From Acidobacteriota bacterium (GTDB lineage Bacteria > Acidobacteriota > Terriglobia > Acidiferrales > UBA7541), in NCBI GenBank assembly GCA_003223215.1, contig QHYH01000089.1, positions 1 to 64,000 of the forward strand: a DNA stretch of 64,000 nt, in the 5' to 3' direction. Below are positions 36,343-44,372 of this stretch, in pieces (within the stretch, counting starts at the first letter, position 1; each line of letters opens with the position of its first letter). Made by a program: the position numbers and the translations under genes. The notes under the pieces were generated by a model, which searched no databases, was not told the DNA's origin, and was given only the letters and a program-made list of their open reading frames with translations.

Positions 36343-36373
36343 GCTCTTTCACGGTAAGATGTTGCAGTAGCGT

Positions 36374-36412
36374 GGGGCCCGTAGCTCAGCGGTTAGAGCA
36401 GCGGACTCATAA
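36374..36412 (+). repeat. attL: 5' half of tRNA(CAU), direct repeat
   Basis: These 39 bp are identical to 46606-46644. They comprise the acceptor 5' strand, D arm and anticodon stem up to the end of the anticodon loop (CTCATAA). Identity stops exactly after the loop, so recombination in the anticodon loop is indicated. This copy lacks the tRNA 3' half and cannot give a tRNA. Confidence 0.85.
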
Positions 36413-36467
36413 ACTGTGGCATCGCCATTTGAACAAACGACATGGCTGAAATTTCAATAGTTTAGCT

Positions 36468-36525
36468 GCCCATCACAGCCCATCACTGCCCATCATTTCC
36501 GATCTAGCAACGCAAAAACAACGCA
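36468..36525 (+). repeat. Left-end integrase arm-type repeats
   Basis: Two repeat sets lie just inside the left end. GCCCATCA occurs three times with exact 10-bp spacing (36468, 36478, 36488). CAACGCAAAAACAACGCA (36508-36525) contains CAACGCA twice, 11 bp apart, and recurs with one mismatch at the right end (46536-46553). The same orientation at both ends fits integrase arm sites. Confidence 0.65.
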
Positions 36526-36623
36526 GGAATTGTAGGGGCACCGATAAGTGCCAAGTTCATGCGAAAACTGCTCAATCTTCCGTCCGATTCTGTGCATGCC
36601 CAGGAATCAAGACTGCGCTCCCT

Positions 36624-38384
36624 TCACCGGGCCGCGCTTCGAGCGACATAGCTCTTCTGCGCAACGCACCAGTCGCGCACTACCTGGCCATACCACGACA
36701 CCCGTGCTGCCTCGCGCGCCGACACGTCGGATAGCTCCCGCGGATCTCGCTCCAGATCGAACAGTTTTGCCCTGCCCGAGCCGACTTCGTACACGAACTT
36801 CCAAGGCCCGTCGCGCAGGCCCAGAAGGCCCAATGAGTAGTCCGCAAAGAAAAGCGCCATCCGCGGCGCACCATCGAGCATCGTTCGGCCCTGGTAATTC
36901 GCCCGCGACGGAATACCCATCAGATCAAGAATAGTCGGCGCGGTGTCGACTAAGCTGACCACCTTCCGCACCCGTTCCTGTCTGCGCATCAAGCCGGCCG
37001 CGGCGATGAGAAACGGGACGTGAACATTCTCGTCGTACAGGAGAAATGTGTGGCCGTAGTTGCCCTCGTGCTGGTGGAAGGCCTCGCCGTGATCGCCGTA
37101 AACCACCCAGACGGTATTTTGCTCCAGCCCTCGTGCGCGCAAGCCTTCGATGAGAGCGCCGAGCGAAGCGTCCCCATAGTGTAGGGCGTTGCGGTATTGA
37201 TCGATCTCTGCCGTTCCCGCGAAGGGACCGTGCTCCGGAGTGGCATAGGGGTGATGGCCTGCAATGGGCAAGTATGTGAGGAAAAACCTTTGCCCGCGCG
37301 GCAGGCCGTCGATCCATGCCAGCATCCGTGCCACCGTGGCGGGTTCGTCCACTCCGAAGCTCGAATTGTGATTGCCGCCGATATCGCCGGCATCCTCCAG
37401 TGTCTGGTACCCGCGACCGTTGATAATCGCCTCCATCCCCAGGTACCGGAAGCGTCCCGAGTGGAACATCGCGGTGCGGTAACCAGCGTCTGCCAGAACA
37501 GCGGCCACCGAACTGCATTCTACGTTTTCATATTCCTCCGGCCGGCTATCGAAAGCAGGGAACGTGGAACATAGAACCGAGAACAGTCCCTTGATGCTCT
37601 CAGGGTAAACCGCATAGGCATTCTCGAATACCAGTGCCCGCCGAGCCAGCGTGCTAAGGTTAGGCATCACGTCGTGCCCGCCGTCATCGGGCGCGCCATA
37701 AAGCGGGAGATACTGAGCCGCGGTGGATTCCAGACTTACGATCACCACGTTGAGTCCCCGGGCGGATCCCGCAAACCGCACAAGGTCCTCGGTCGCGCGG
37801 TCTGTTTGGAAGCGCGATTCCCGCCAGTCGCCCGCTCCGGCTCGGGCGGCCACTCGCGGCAGTCCGCTGCCGATCAGCGCCGTGATCACGTTGCGGTCCA
37901 TGCCGCGCGTATCCACCCGGCTGCCCGCCATCGGTCCCAGGAGGACGACCGCAATAGTGCAGACCAACCCCATTCTCACCAACTGCCGCGGCACTTGCCG
38001 CAGCAGCCGTGGCAGACCTGCGGCGGCCGCCAGGACCGCAACAACCAGCAAGACGTTGGATGCGGTCACATATTCCAGCATAGAATCGGCTAACGGCCCG
38101 CGCGCGGCGCGCAGCATCGGCCATGTCAGCGGAGTGAAAACCACGCGCCCCACCGGTATGTTGATCGCCGCGTAAATCGCGACAGCCCAGTAGATCGCCC
38201 AGGCAATTCGAGTCGTCGCTCCCATCTTTTCGAGGCTGATGTCCAACGCGGCAAACGCCAGGGCGATCATCGCATCCTGCCACACGTATGCCAACAGCGC
38301 CAGGCACGTTAGCGGTGCGGAATGGCCCCATACTATGGCCAGCTTCGCCACAAGGAAGACCAGCAGCAGGCTCGCACCTCTCAT
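36624..38384 (-). CDS. LTA-synthase-like sulfatase-fold membrane enzyme
   Basis: A 586-aa protein. The N-terminal ~170 residues hold about four or five membrane helices. The rest is an alkaline-phosphatase/sulfatase-fold domain of the lipoteichoic-acid synthase type. It shows VVIVSLESTAAQYLPLYG with the likely nucleophilic Thr after GluSer, AMFHSGRFRYLGME, YLPIAGHHPY, VVYGDHGEAFHQHEGNYGHT and KFVYEVGSGRAKLFDLERDP. Such enzymes transfer phospho-groups between lipids and glycans. It overlaps the upstream desaturase gene by 4 bp. It is very GC rich for this element. Confidence 0.82.
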   Translation of the reverse strand: MRGASLLLVFLVAKLAIVWGHSAPLTCLALLAYVWQDAMIALAFAALDISLEKMGATTRIAWAIYWAVAIYAAINIPVGRVVFTPLTWPMLRAARGPLADSMLEYVTASNVLLVVAVLAAAAGLPRLLRQVPRQLVRMGLVCTIAVVLLGPMAGSRVDTRGMDRNVITALIGSGLPRVAARAGAGDWRESRFQTDRATEDLVRFAGSARGLNVVIVSLESTAAQYLPLYGAPDDGGHDVMPNLSTLARRALVFENAYAVYPESIKGLFSVLCSTFPAFDSRPEEYENVECSSVAAVLADAGYRTAMFHSGRFRYLGMEAIINGRGYQTLEDAGDIGGNHNSSFGVDEPATVARMLAWIDGLPRGQRFFLTYLPIAGHHPYATPEHGPFAGTAEIDQYRNALHYGDASLGALIEGLRARGLEQNTVWVVYGDHGEAFHQHEGNYGHTFLLYDENVHVPFLIAAAGLMRRQERVRKVVSLVDTAPTILDLMGIPSRANYQGRTMLDGAPRMALFFADYSLGLLGLRDGPWKFVYEVGSGRAKLFDLERDPRELSDVSAREAARVSWYGQVVRDWCVAQKSYVARSAAR

Positions 38385-39487
38385 TGCCGCACCAAGTTGA
38401 GACGCTTCAGTAACACCGCGGAAACGATCGTTCCGGATCCGCGAACGCGCCAGATCCAGTCATGTACCAGCACCGCCGGAGAGGGCGGATGGTGATAGAT
38501 CGCCGCGCGGTCGCCATCCAGGCACAACGGAATTACCGTGAGGTCGCAATCGAAAGATCCACCATGCAGATAGCGCTCGTTGCGATACTCGATGTTCCCG
38601 CCCAGGAACACGCGCGCGGTCTCCAGGTTGCGCGGATTGGAATCGACGATCGTGAGGTGTGCCTCGGGCAGGAGCTCTCTCAGAATCAGCGCCGTTCTTG
38701 GAAAGAGCCCACCGCCCACAATGGTGGCGCTGCGAATGGTGTCTAGCTGCGAGAGGAGATCCTGAAAGGCTTTGCGGTGACTGTCCAGGACGAAGCGCTG
38801 CAGACAAGGCGACCGCAGCACGAGGCACTCGAGGGCCTCCAGCGGACGTACGTCGAGCCAGCGCAGCAGGGGCGGCCACTGGCTGGCAGCTGCGCTGGCC
38901 TCGATACGGTGTGGCAGCTTTGCCCAGTGAATTGCGGGATCGGCGTGGTGCTCAGCGTGGTAACCGTCGTTGAAGCAGAAAAAATTGTAAATACGCCCGT
39001 AGTGGCTGATGGGCCGCCCCGTAGCGTGCTCCCAGTACCCTTGCATCGCGCACAATCCCAGCCCGGTGAGATATCCCGGAAGATACGCCAGCAGGAAAAA
39101 GCGAGGTTGCAGCAAGGTCAGGGTTGCCCACAGGCTTAGGATCAGCGCTGTCTCGACTCCAAGCTGCCGCGAAACGCGCAATCGTGATGCGACGCCTGCA
39201 TGATGCGCGAGGTGACGGTCGCGCCAGAGCGTCTGTGGAATGCCCAGGAGAACACTCAAAGCAGCGGAGAACACGCGGTTCATTCCGGCCGATCGGAAAA
39301 AAGGCCGGTGGATGAAATTGTGAGCGATTGTGTTTGAGTTCCACCACACTCCCACGGCGATAAGCGGCGCCAGCGGCCACGCGGCTAGGACCACGCCGTG
39401 CAGCACAGCGAGCGCCACCAGAATGGCGTCGCGGCGGGAGAACCGCCAGATTCCCGTCCGCGCGTAATCCCATGCGACGGAAGCCAT
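38381..39487 (-). CDS. Fatty-acid desaturase fused to a SAM-binding domain
   Basis: A 368-aa fusion. Residues ~1-220 form a membrane desaturase/hydroxylase with the three His boxes AHNFIHRPFF, RHLAHHAG and GYHAEHHAD. Residues ~230-365 look like a Rossmann methyltransferase: SATIVGGGLFPRTALILREL, LTIVDSNPRNLETARVFLGG, CDLTVIPLCLDGD and VLVHDWIW. The C-terminal half could modify the product of the N-terminal half or sense SAM. It is the first gene of a two-gene operon with the LTA-synthase-like enzyme, which suggests lipid or envelope modification (inference). Confidence 0.78.
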   Translation of the reverse strand: MASVAWDYARTGIWRFSRRDAILVALAVLHGVVLAAWPLAPLIAVGVWWNSNTIAHNFIHRPFFRSAGMNRVFSAALSVLLGIPQTLWRDRHLAHHAGVASRLRVSRQLGVETALILSLWATLTLLQPRFFLLAYLPGYLTGLGLCAMQGYWEHATGRPISHYGRIYNFFCFNDGYHAEHHADPAIHWAKLPHRIEASAAASQWPPLLRWLDVRPLEALECLVLRSPCLQRFVLDSHRKAFQDLLSQLDTIRSATIVGGGLFPRTALILRELLPEAHLTIVDSNPRNLETARVFLGGNIEYRNERYLHGGSFDCDLTVIPLCLDGDRAAIYHHPPSPAVLVHDWIWRVRGSGTIVSAVLLKRLNLVRQ

Positions 39488-39493
39488 GCCCGT

Positions 39494-39949
39494 TCAGCGT
39501 TCTTTGTAATCCAACAGCGCTTTAGCCCTCGGCTGATCTGGGTTTACCTTGACCAAGCCATTTCCCATCGGATAATCGTCCGGAGACTTGGCCTCCTCAT
39601 CGGATTTCCTGACCCGCACTTTCGCAAACCAACTGGAGCCAAGTCCCACTACCTGACGCGAGCCGGCGATGGATTTCAGATCCGCCCACTCCTTCAGCGC
39701 GAGTTCGTCATTGGCTTTCGGCAACGCGAAATAGAGGTACCCCCGCTGCGGTGCCGAATACACGTCTGACCGTTCCCCAGCGGTAATGAAGACACCCGAG
39801 ACTCGGATACGTTCCGGTTTGTCCGCGCTGGGTTCGAATGCGACTTTGTCCACGAGCGCGTATACGGCTATTGGCCCGCTGGCGTTAGCTACTCCCAGAC
39901 ACACCGTGATCACGAGAACTGCCGTGGCGGAACACACAATTGACTTCAT
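39494..39949 (-). CDS. Secreted protein of unknown function
   Basis: A 151-aa protein with a signal peptide (ATAVLVITVCLGVANASG) and a soluble beta-rich mature part (AVYALVDKVAFEPSADKPER; SGVFITAGE; GYLYFALPKAND). The start is set by GGGGAGGGGAGAT directly before ATG 39949. It lies 6 bp upstream of the desaturase gene on the same strand, so it may be the first gene of that operon. No family is recognised. Confidence 0.65.
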   Translation of the reverse strand: MKSIVCSATAVLVITVCLGVANASGPIAVYALVDKVAFEPSADKPERIRVSGVFITAGERSDVYSAPQRGYLYFALPKANDELALKEWADLKSIAGSRQVVGLGSSWFAKVRVRKSDEEAKSPDDYPMGNGLVKVNPDQPRAKALLDYKER

Positions 39950-40660
39950 ATCTCCCCTCCCCAATGGGAATCCTATACCAGCGATAAGACGGGATGGGAG
40001 CCTCTTGTGTTAACCAACTCTTGGGAGTGCCAGCGCAAGGCGAATGCCCGAACAAGGCGGCCCAAGCTTTCACTTTAGTCTATATTCGGCATCGAGGAAT
40101 GAACTCCATCATTCCGAAGGGCTTACGCGGGGGCGATTCGAAAACCGGCTGAAGGCCGCAGAGGGTAGAGCTAGCCAACATGTTGGATTCGGTTCGGTGT
40201 GTTCAGACTCTCCGGGCTATGGCCCCCTCAATCTCCCCCCACTCCCTGAAAAATGCAAACTTACTCGCGGTGACTATCTGGCGTTAATGGGCGCCGGCAT
40301 TCAAAGCGTCGATCGAGTCTGGCAGCACTCTGAGGAATATTAGGTCCACTCGTCGGTCGCCTGATCTCGTCGAAACCCCCAAAGTCTAAGGCTTGATGTC
40401 GCAAAGGATTACCAGCAACAGGCGATTCTGGCCGCGCTCGAAGAGCTGATGGAATGTGAATCTCTCACGAATGCAGAAGAAGCGATTGCTGAGATCGTTC
40501 TCGGCCGGCTTCAAGAGACTTGGGGTGCGAGGATAAACTTCGAGAAACTACTAGAAGCAACAAATCGACTGGTTGGGCAGAGTTTGAGCCGGGGGTGGGG
40601 AACAGAATGGTAAGAGTTTTTGCCATCAGGAAGAGTTGGCTGATGGAGGTACACGCGATC
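39950..40660. other. Non-coding or decayed stretch
   Basis: Two coding-looking fragments occur in different frames on the plus strand. One is LTRGDYLALMGAGIQSVDRV (end of a frame stopping at 40343). The other, at 40392-40613, includes YQQQAILAALEELMECESLT and RINFEKLLEATNRLVGQS but has no start codon. They may be pieces of one dead gene. No family is recognised. Confidence 0.35.
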
Positions 40661-41493
40661 CTAGTTACCGCGCTTCCACGCCTCGCCCGGAATGAGCGCA
40701 ATAAGTTTGTCCATCACGGTTCGTCCGGCATTCTGTGGGTGCAGCGCTGGTGATGGATGCTCGCCCAACACGAGAAGTGGAGACATATCTTCGGTAAAGA
40801 CGGGATCTGCAAGTTTTTCTAACAGGTTCGATTCGAATTCGGCGCGCGAAATCGATGCCCCTTCGTGCTCAACATATCGGAGGAAGCAGCTTACGACCTT
40901 CTTGGCGTCCAGCTTGGGGACCTTCTCGAAGGCGACGGCGAGATCAAAGAGATCGCGACCCTGCTTTCGCTGATAGAGCGCGCGCAACTTGGTGCCTAGA
41001 AGCTCTTCAATTGAGTACGTAACGAGTTCTGTCTCAGCATTAAACCAGGGGCTTTTGACCTTAAACTTCTTTCGAATGTAGCCGAAGACGGAGAAGTGTT
41101 CACGCGTATTGATTTCAACCTTCAATTGTAGTGGTGTGATTGGGGCGATTTCAGAATCGAAACGGTAGATGAGCGTCGCTCTCTTCCCTCCGACTGTTTT
41201 CGGCGCGGCTGGCCGAGCCAGGAATCCAATATTTTGCGCAACCCCGTAAGGGTTGGTCCTATGGGCTCAGGCTTAACTTGCACAAGGTCGATGTCCTCAG
41301 AATACCGGCTGGGTGGATTGAGAAAGAGTTTGTGGAGAGCCGTTCCTCCCCGGAAGGCCAGACGGCTGTTGAGTGTTGGTTCGGAGAAGATCTGAACGAG
41401 CGCGCGCGATAAAATTAGGTCCTGCTCGACCTGTGCGTCAGTGGACCAGGGGGCGGCTGCGCGCCACGCAGTGATGTGCGCGCGCGGAATCAC
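40661..41493 (-). pseudogene. AbiEii-type nucleotidyltransferase toxin, frameshifted
   Basis: The 5' part (41122-41493) has the nucleotidyltransferase core FRGGTALHKLFL and RYSEDIDLVQ. The 3' part (40661-41125) continues KVEINTREHFSVFG, EELLGTKLRALYQRKQGRDL and FDLAVAF, all typical of AbiEii. The two are joined by ATLIYRFDSEIAPITPLQL, readable only after a one-base shift near 41175-41180. The shift splits the toxin after its active site, so it is probably inactive unless it is an assembly error. It overlaps the antitoxin stop by 4 bp. Confidence 0.8.
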
Positions 41494-42287
41494 CCGGGGA
41501 CCTCTACGTCTTCATTGATGATTACTTTCCATCGGGCTGATTTACGACGGCGCGGAGGTTGACCAGGACGCAGATATACAGTTCTTGGTAGGGAACTCTT
41601 GATCCACTCTGCCAGTGGCTTCACTTTCGCCTCTTCGCCGATGTGCTCTAGCAAAAAACCAAGCCGTTGGGCCGAAGGGAGATCGTCGTCTCGGCGCGCG
41701 GCCTCCGAGAGGTGCTCAGGGTCGATCTTTTCAGCGAGGTCGGCGAGGACAGTGGCTATGTTGTTTAGTCCGCCGGCGTGCCTGGGGTACCGAACCAAGT
41801 CGAGTGCGGTTGACTCTGGAGTGGAGATTTTCATGGCGCCGGTCTCTGTTTTGAGGGAGATGGTTTCAGTTCGCTTGATATGTTTCTTGAGCAGGAATCG
41901 AATGCGCGAACGGCCCACTACTGCGGGTCTCATTTGCCGGCTGGCCATGACCTGAAATTCTTGAGGTTGCTGGTGGGCGGCTCCGTGCAGCGCCGCCGCC
42001 GAAAGAAGACCGACATAATACGGTTCACTCTCAAATTCCATGAGCTGATCGATGAACCAGGAAGGTGGCGGTGAACCCGCGGACTTGTATTCCAGCGGTA
42101 CAATGACAAAGAATCCGCGCCGCGGTGAAATTAATCTGCCTTGGCGGGACAGGCGCAAGGCCGCGAGCTTGAGAGCGACAGGAGAGATCTTCAATTCTTT
42201 AAAGGCCTCACCTCGAACAAAGGTGTAGCGTCCAGACTGCTGGAGACGATCAACGTAGCGGTGCAGGTATAAAGACTGTTGATTCAC
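41490..42287 (-). CDS. AbiEi-type antitoxin
   Basis: A 265-aa type IV antitoxin. The N terminus is a winged helix (LHRYVDRLQQSGRYTFVRGE; LRLSRQGRLISPRRGFFVIV). The C-terminal part has the AbiEi pattern YYVGLLSAAALHGAAHQQ, STPESTALDLVRYPRHAGGL and a basic tail. It should repress its own operon and counteract the nucleotidyltransferase next to it. It remains intact although the toxin is broken. Confidence 0.82.
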   Translation of the reverse strand: MNQQSLYLHRYVDRLQQSGRYTFVRGEAFKELKISPVALKLAALRLSRQGRLISPRRGFFVIVPLEYKSAGSPPPSWFIDQLMEFESEPYYVGLLSAAALHGAAHQQPQEFQVMASRQMRPAVVGRSRIRFLLKKHIKRTETISLKTETGAMKISTPESTALDLVRYPRHAGGLNNIATVLADLAEKIDPEHLSEAARRDDDLPSAQRLGFLLEHIGEEAKVKPLAEWIKSSLPRTVYLRPGQPPRRRKSARWKVIINEDVEVPG

Positions 42288-42296
42288 AAGCGAAAG

Positions 42297-42313
42297 GTAT
42301 CACAAAGTGATAC
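42297..42313. promoter_or_regulatory. Inverted-repeat operator of the abiE operon
   Basis: GTATCAC-AAA-GTGATAC is a perfect 7-bp inverted repeat with a 3-bp centre, 10 bp upstream of the antitoxin ATG. AbiEi antitoxins are known to autoregulate by binding inverted repeats in this position. Binding here is inferred. Confidence 0.6.
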
Positions 42314-42389
42314 TTTTTGCATGTACATTGCGTTCATGGCCAACTCGGGTCTTAAGTCAAAGCAGCCTTCTTGCCGAGAATAGACAGAC

Positions 42390-42782
42390 CTATTCCGACT
42401 CTTTCAGTCTCTGTGTGGCCCGCCAGTGAAATCCAGGTCGGTTTTCTTCCAATCGTTTTAGATTTGCCAGCGGATCACGCGCCACGCCATCCGCTGTTTC
42501 TTGAGCACACAAGCCAGGGAGTTCGAGGCTTTTCCCCCTTAGTGGTGCGGATATGCGCGCTTTTTTCCGGATCCGTTGAAGGGCTTTGCGAAACGTTTCG
42601 TAACTGATGTCGAGCCCATCGTCGGCGAGGCATTGCCAGACTTGCTTCCACGTCTTTCCGGAGGCCAGGGCTGCTTCAATTTCGGAGAGGAGGGACCGGA
42701 TCAGTGCGGTTTTCGTGCTGGGCGGTTCGGCGGCGAGTTTCTCCAAGGCGTGGCGGAAGCGATTTGGGGTTGACACCAGCAT
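42390..42782 (-). CDS. TraK-like relaxosome accessory protein
   Basis: A 130-aa basic protein. The segment SEIEAALASGKTWKQVWQCL then DGLDISYETFRKALQRIRKK resembles IncP TraK and its relatives, which bind DNA beside the transfer origin. A longer open frame to 42959 exists only because the phased repeat array has no stops, so ATG 42782 is used. It diverges from the RHH gene, with the GGACA array between them. The similarity is from motif memory and is moderate. Confidence 0.55.
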   Translation of the reverse strand: MLVSTPNRFRHALEKLAAEPPSTKTALIRSLLSEIEAALASGKTWKQVWQCLADDGLDISYETFRKALQRIRKKARISAPLRGKSLELPGLCAQETADGVARDPLANLKRLEENRPGFHWRATQRLKESE

Positions 42783-42798
42783 TGTTGGTGTATATGTA
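42770..42798 (+). promoter_or_regulatory. Sigma70-like promoter reading into the repeat array
   Basis: TTGACA (42770-42775), 17 bp, then TATGTA (42793-42798) within TATATGTATA. It reads rightward through the GGACA array toward the RHH gene and overlaps the start of the leftward TraK-like gene. The word TATATGTATA recurs at 45013-45022, upstream of the excisionase-like gene. Confidence 0.55.
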
Positions 42799-42840
42799 TA
42801 GCAGCATGGAAAGCGCGAGGCAAAAGAAATTGTACGCGGG

Positions 42841-42979
42841 GGACAACAAACTACAGTTTGGGACACTCCGGGACAGTTGCCGACAAGTTGAGGACAACTA
42901 GGGGACAGCTGAGGAACTGTTGGCGAGAGAAGGCGACAGTTAAGGACAAATAACAACAATTAGGGGACAGAATGGGACA
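42841..42979 (+). repeat. Helically phased GGACA repeat array
   Basis: Exact GGACA starts at 42841, 42861, 42871, 42892, 42903, 42944, 42965 and 42975. CGACA at 42881 and 42934 and GGAAC at 42913 fall in the same phase. Intervals are 10-11 bp or twice that, averaging about 10.3 bp, one helical turn. The longer consensus is near GGGACAGTTG. There is no coding explanation. Iterons and partition centromeres bound by RHH proteins look like this. Confidence 0.8.
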
Positions 42980-43151
42980 GAGGCATGCGCTGGGAGGGGA
43001 TTTGTTGTTGTTGGCCGTGGGTATTGGAACATAAAGGAATGTGGCTACAGTGCGCGCGATTTGATCGGCAAGTCTAGTGAGCTTGTTACGTTGTGGCGGT
43101 TTTTGCGCGGATGCGCCACAAATGCGCCACACAAAGAAGGGAGGATCAATC

Positions 43152-43589
43152 ATGAGAAAACGCAGAATTGAGCGCAATCTTGCGTTCCCAACCGAGGAAT
43201 TCCGGAGGCGACTACGTACCGCCGCAAAGGAACGAGGATTTCGCACAGAACAAGCGTTCATCCTTGCCGCCTGCGAAAACGAGCTCAAACGGGATGACGG
43301 CACAGAGGCTACGACCCAATTAGAGGACCGCATGGTCGCCAGCCTCGGGAAAGTGGCTAAGGAGTTTCAATCACTCTTCACCCTGGCTCACACCCAATTT
43401 GCTCTTACGAATTCTCTTCTCCAGTATGTGCTGACCTGCATGATTGAGCCTCCCGAGGAGGTCCTGCCTGCGGCTCGCGCACGGGCGAGGCATAGATATG
43501 CAAAAATTCTCCGCCTCGCTGGGCAAGAGGTAGCAACGCGGAACAAGGCTACGCTGGAGGAGGTCCTTACTGGTGGGAAACAACCATGA
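43152..43589 (+). CDS. Probable ribbon-helix-helix DNA-binding protein
   Basis: A 145-aa protein. The N terminus (RRIERNLAFPTEEFRRRLRT then AAKERGFRTEQAFILAACEN) fits one beta strand followed by two helices, the RHH fold of Arc/CopG/ParR-type proteins. A helical C-terminal half (about 55-145) may be for oligomers or partners. ATG 43152 has GGAGG eight bases before it. It is the first gene after the GGACA array and its promoter, so it is the obvious candidate to bind that array. No family name can be given. Confidence 0.6.
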   Translation: MRKRRIERNLAFPTEEFRRRLRTAAKERGFRTEQAFILAACENELKRDDGTEATTQLEDRMVASLGKVAKEFQSLFTLAHTQFALTNSLLQYVLTCMIEPPEEVLPAARARARHRYAKILRLAGQEVATRNKATLEEVLTGGKQP

Positions 43590-43733
43590 GATCATTCCGT
43601 CGGCGCCCCTGGCGACCAAACGGAAACGAGGTGAAAGGTGTTTTCCACGCTTCCTGGTTGAGGTATGCGTCCAGGGCCATGTGTATATCGTACAGAATGG
43701 ACCGCCGTGGGAATGCCACCGCGGGGACCCCTC

Positions 43734-44360
43734 ATGGAGACGATGGTGCGGCCTGTGGCAATTCGTAGAAATGTCGGCTTCGATGTCTTCAACGTTCGCT
43801 TACTGATCGGTCTGGACAAACTGCTTCGCGCGAAGCGGAGGTATCAAGGTGATCTGTCCGCCTCGATCAACGACGCGCTACTTGCCGTCGACCTCAACAC
43901 GGTCAAGCTAGTTGCTCTCCAGGGCAAGAAAAAACAAACCGCCAGGGAGACGCAGGTAGTCATTCTGCGACGCCTCATCCGTAGACTTCATCGCATAGCC
44001 AAGGCACGCGACTGCTCGATCAATCAACTCGTAAACAGCGGGTTGATGGCTCACTACTCGAAGCAGAGGAGTGGCAAGCTCGGCGGCTCATCTAGGCCAA
44101 CACGGCAGGCCACCAAGGCGGCATACGACAAAATGAGCGTCGCGGAGCGGCAGAAATTATTCGAAGTTCTTGGGACTCTCACCGGTCTCCAGGAAGGGCC
44201 CACGGGAAAATTCTCAGACGGCACTTACTTTGAGTATGATCGCGCTTTAGAAACAACTGTGGAGGTTAGGCGGTCGGGAGAACGATTCCCGGTAACGTTG
44301 GCCGCGGGAAAGTTCCACCGGCAAACAGAAACATCTGTCGCGCACAAAACTGCACGATAA
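43734..44360 (+). CDS. Protein with two RHH-like segments
   Basis: About 208 aa. FDVFNVRLLIGLDKLLRAKR with ASINDALLAV (about 17-50) and TQVVILRRLIRRLHRIAKAR with INQLVNSGLM (about 72-110) each resemble a ribbon-helix-helix unit. The C-terminal part (VAERQKLFEVLGTLTGLQEG) is not recognised. Its stop codon overlaps the ribosome binding site of the zeta-like kinase, so the pair is coupled. It could be that kinase's antitoxin or a transfer accessory protein. Starts at 43665 or 43743 are possible. Confidence 0.5.
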   Translation: METMVRPVAIRRNVGFDVFNVRLLIGLDKLLRAKRRYQGDLSASINDALLAVDLNTVKLVALQGKKKQTARETQVVILRRLIRRLHRIAKARDCSINQLVNSGLMAHYSKQRSGKLGGSSRPTRQATKAAYDKMSVAERQKLFEVLGTLTGLQEGPTGKFSDGTYFEYDRALETTVEVRRSGERFPVTLAAGKFHRQTETSVAHKTAR

Positions 44361-44372
44361 GGATACTTTGCT

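Noticed and set aside
31085-36373. CRISPR array or retron in the decayed accessory region
   Set aside because: No regularly spaced long repeats with unique spacers and no reverse transcriptase frame; repeats seen are short protein-site arrays or IS hairpins.
42783-42959. N-terminal extension of the TraK-like protein
   Set aside because: The extension is just translation of the phased GGACA array (repeated Pro/Ser/Cys words); no ribosome binding site, and homology begins after 42782.
43586-43768. 60-codon ORF overlapping the RHH gene stop by 4 bp
   Set aside because: The overlap is suggestive, but the composition is random-looking and it collides with the start region of the next gene.
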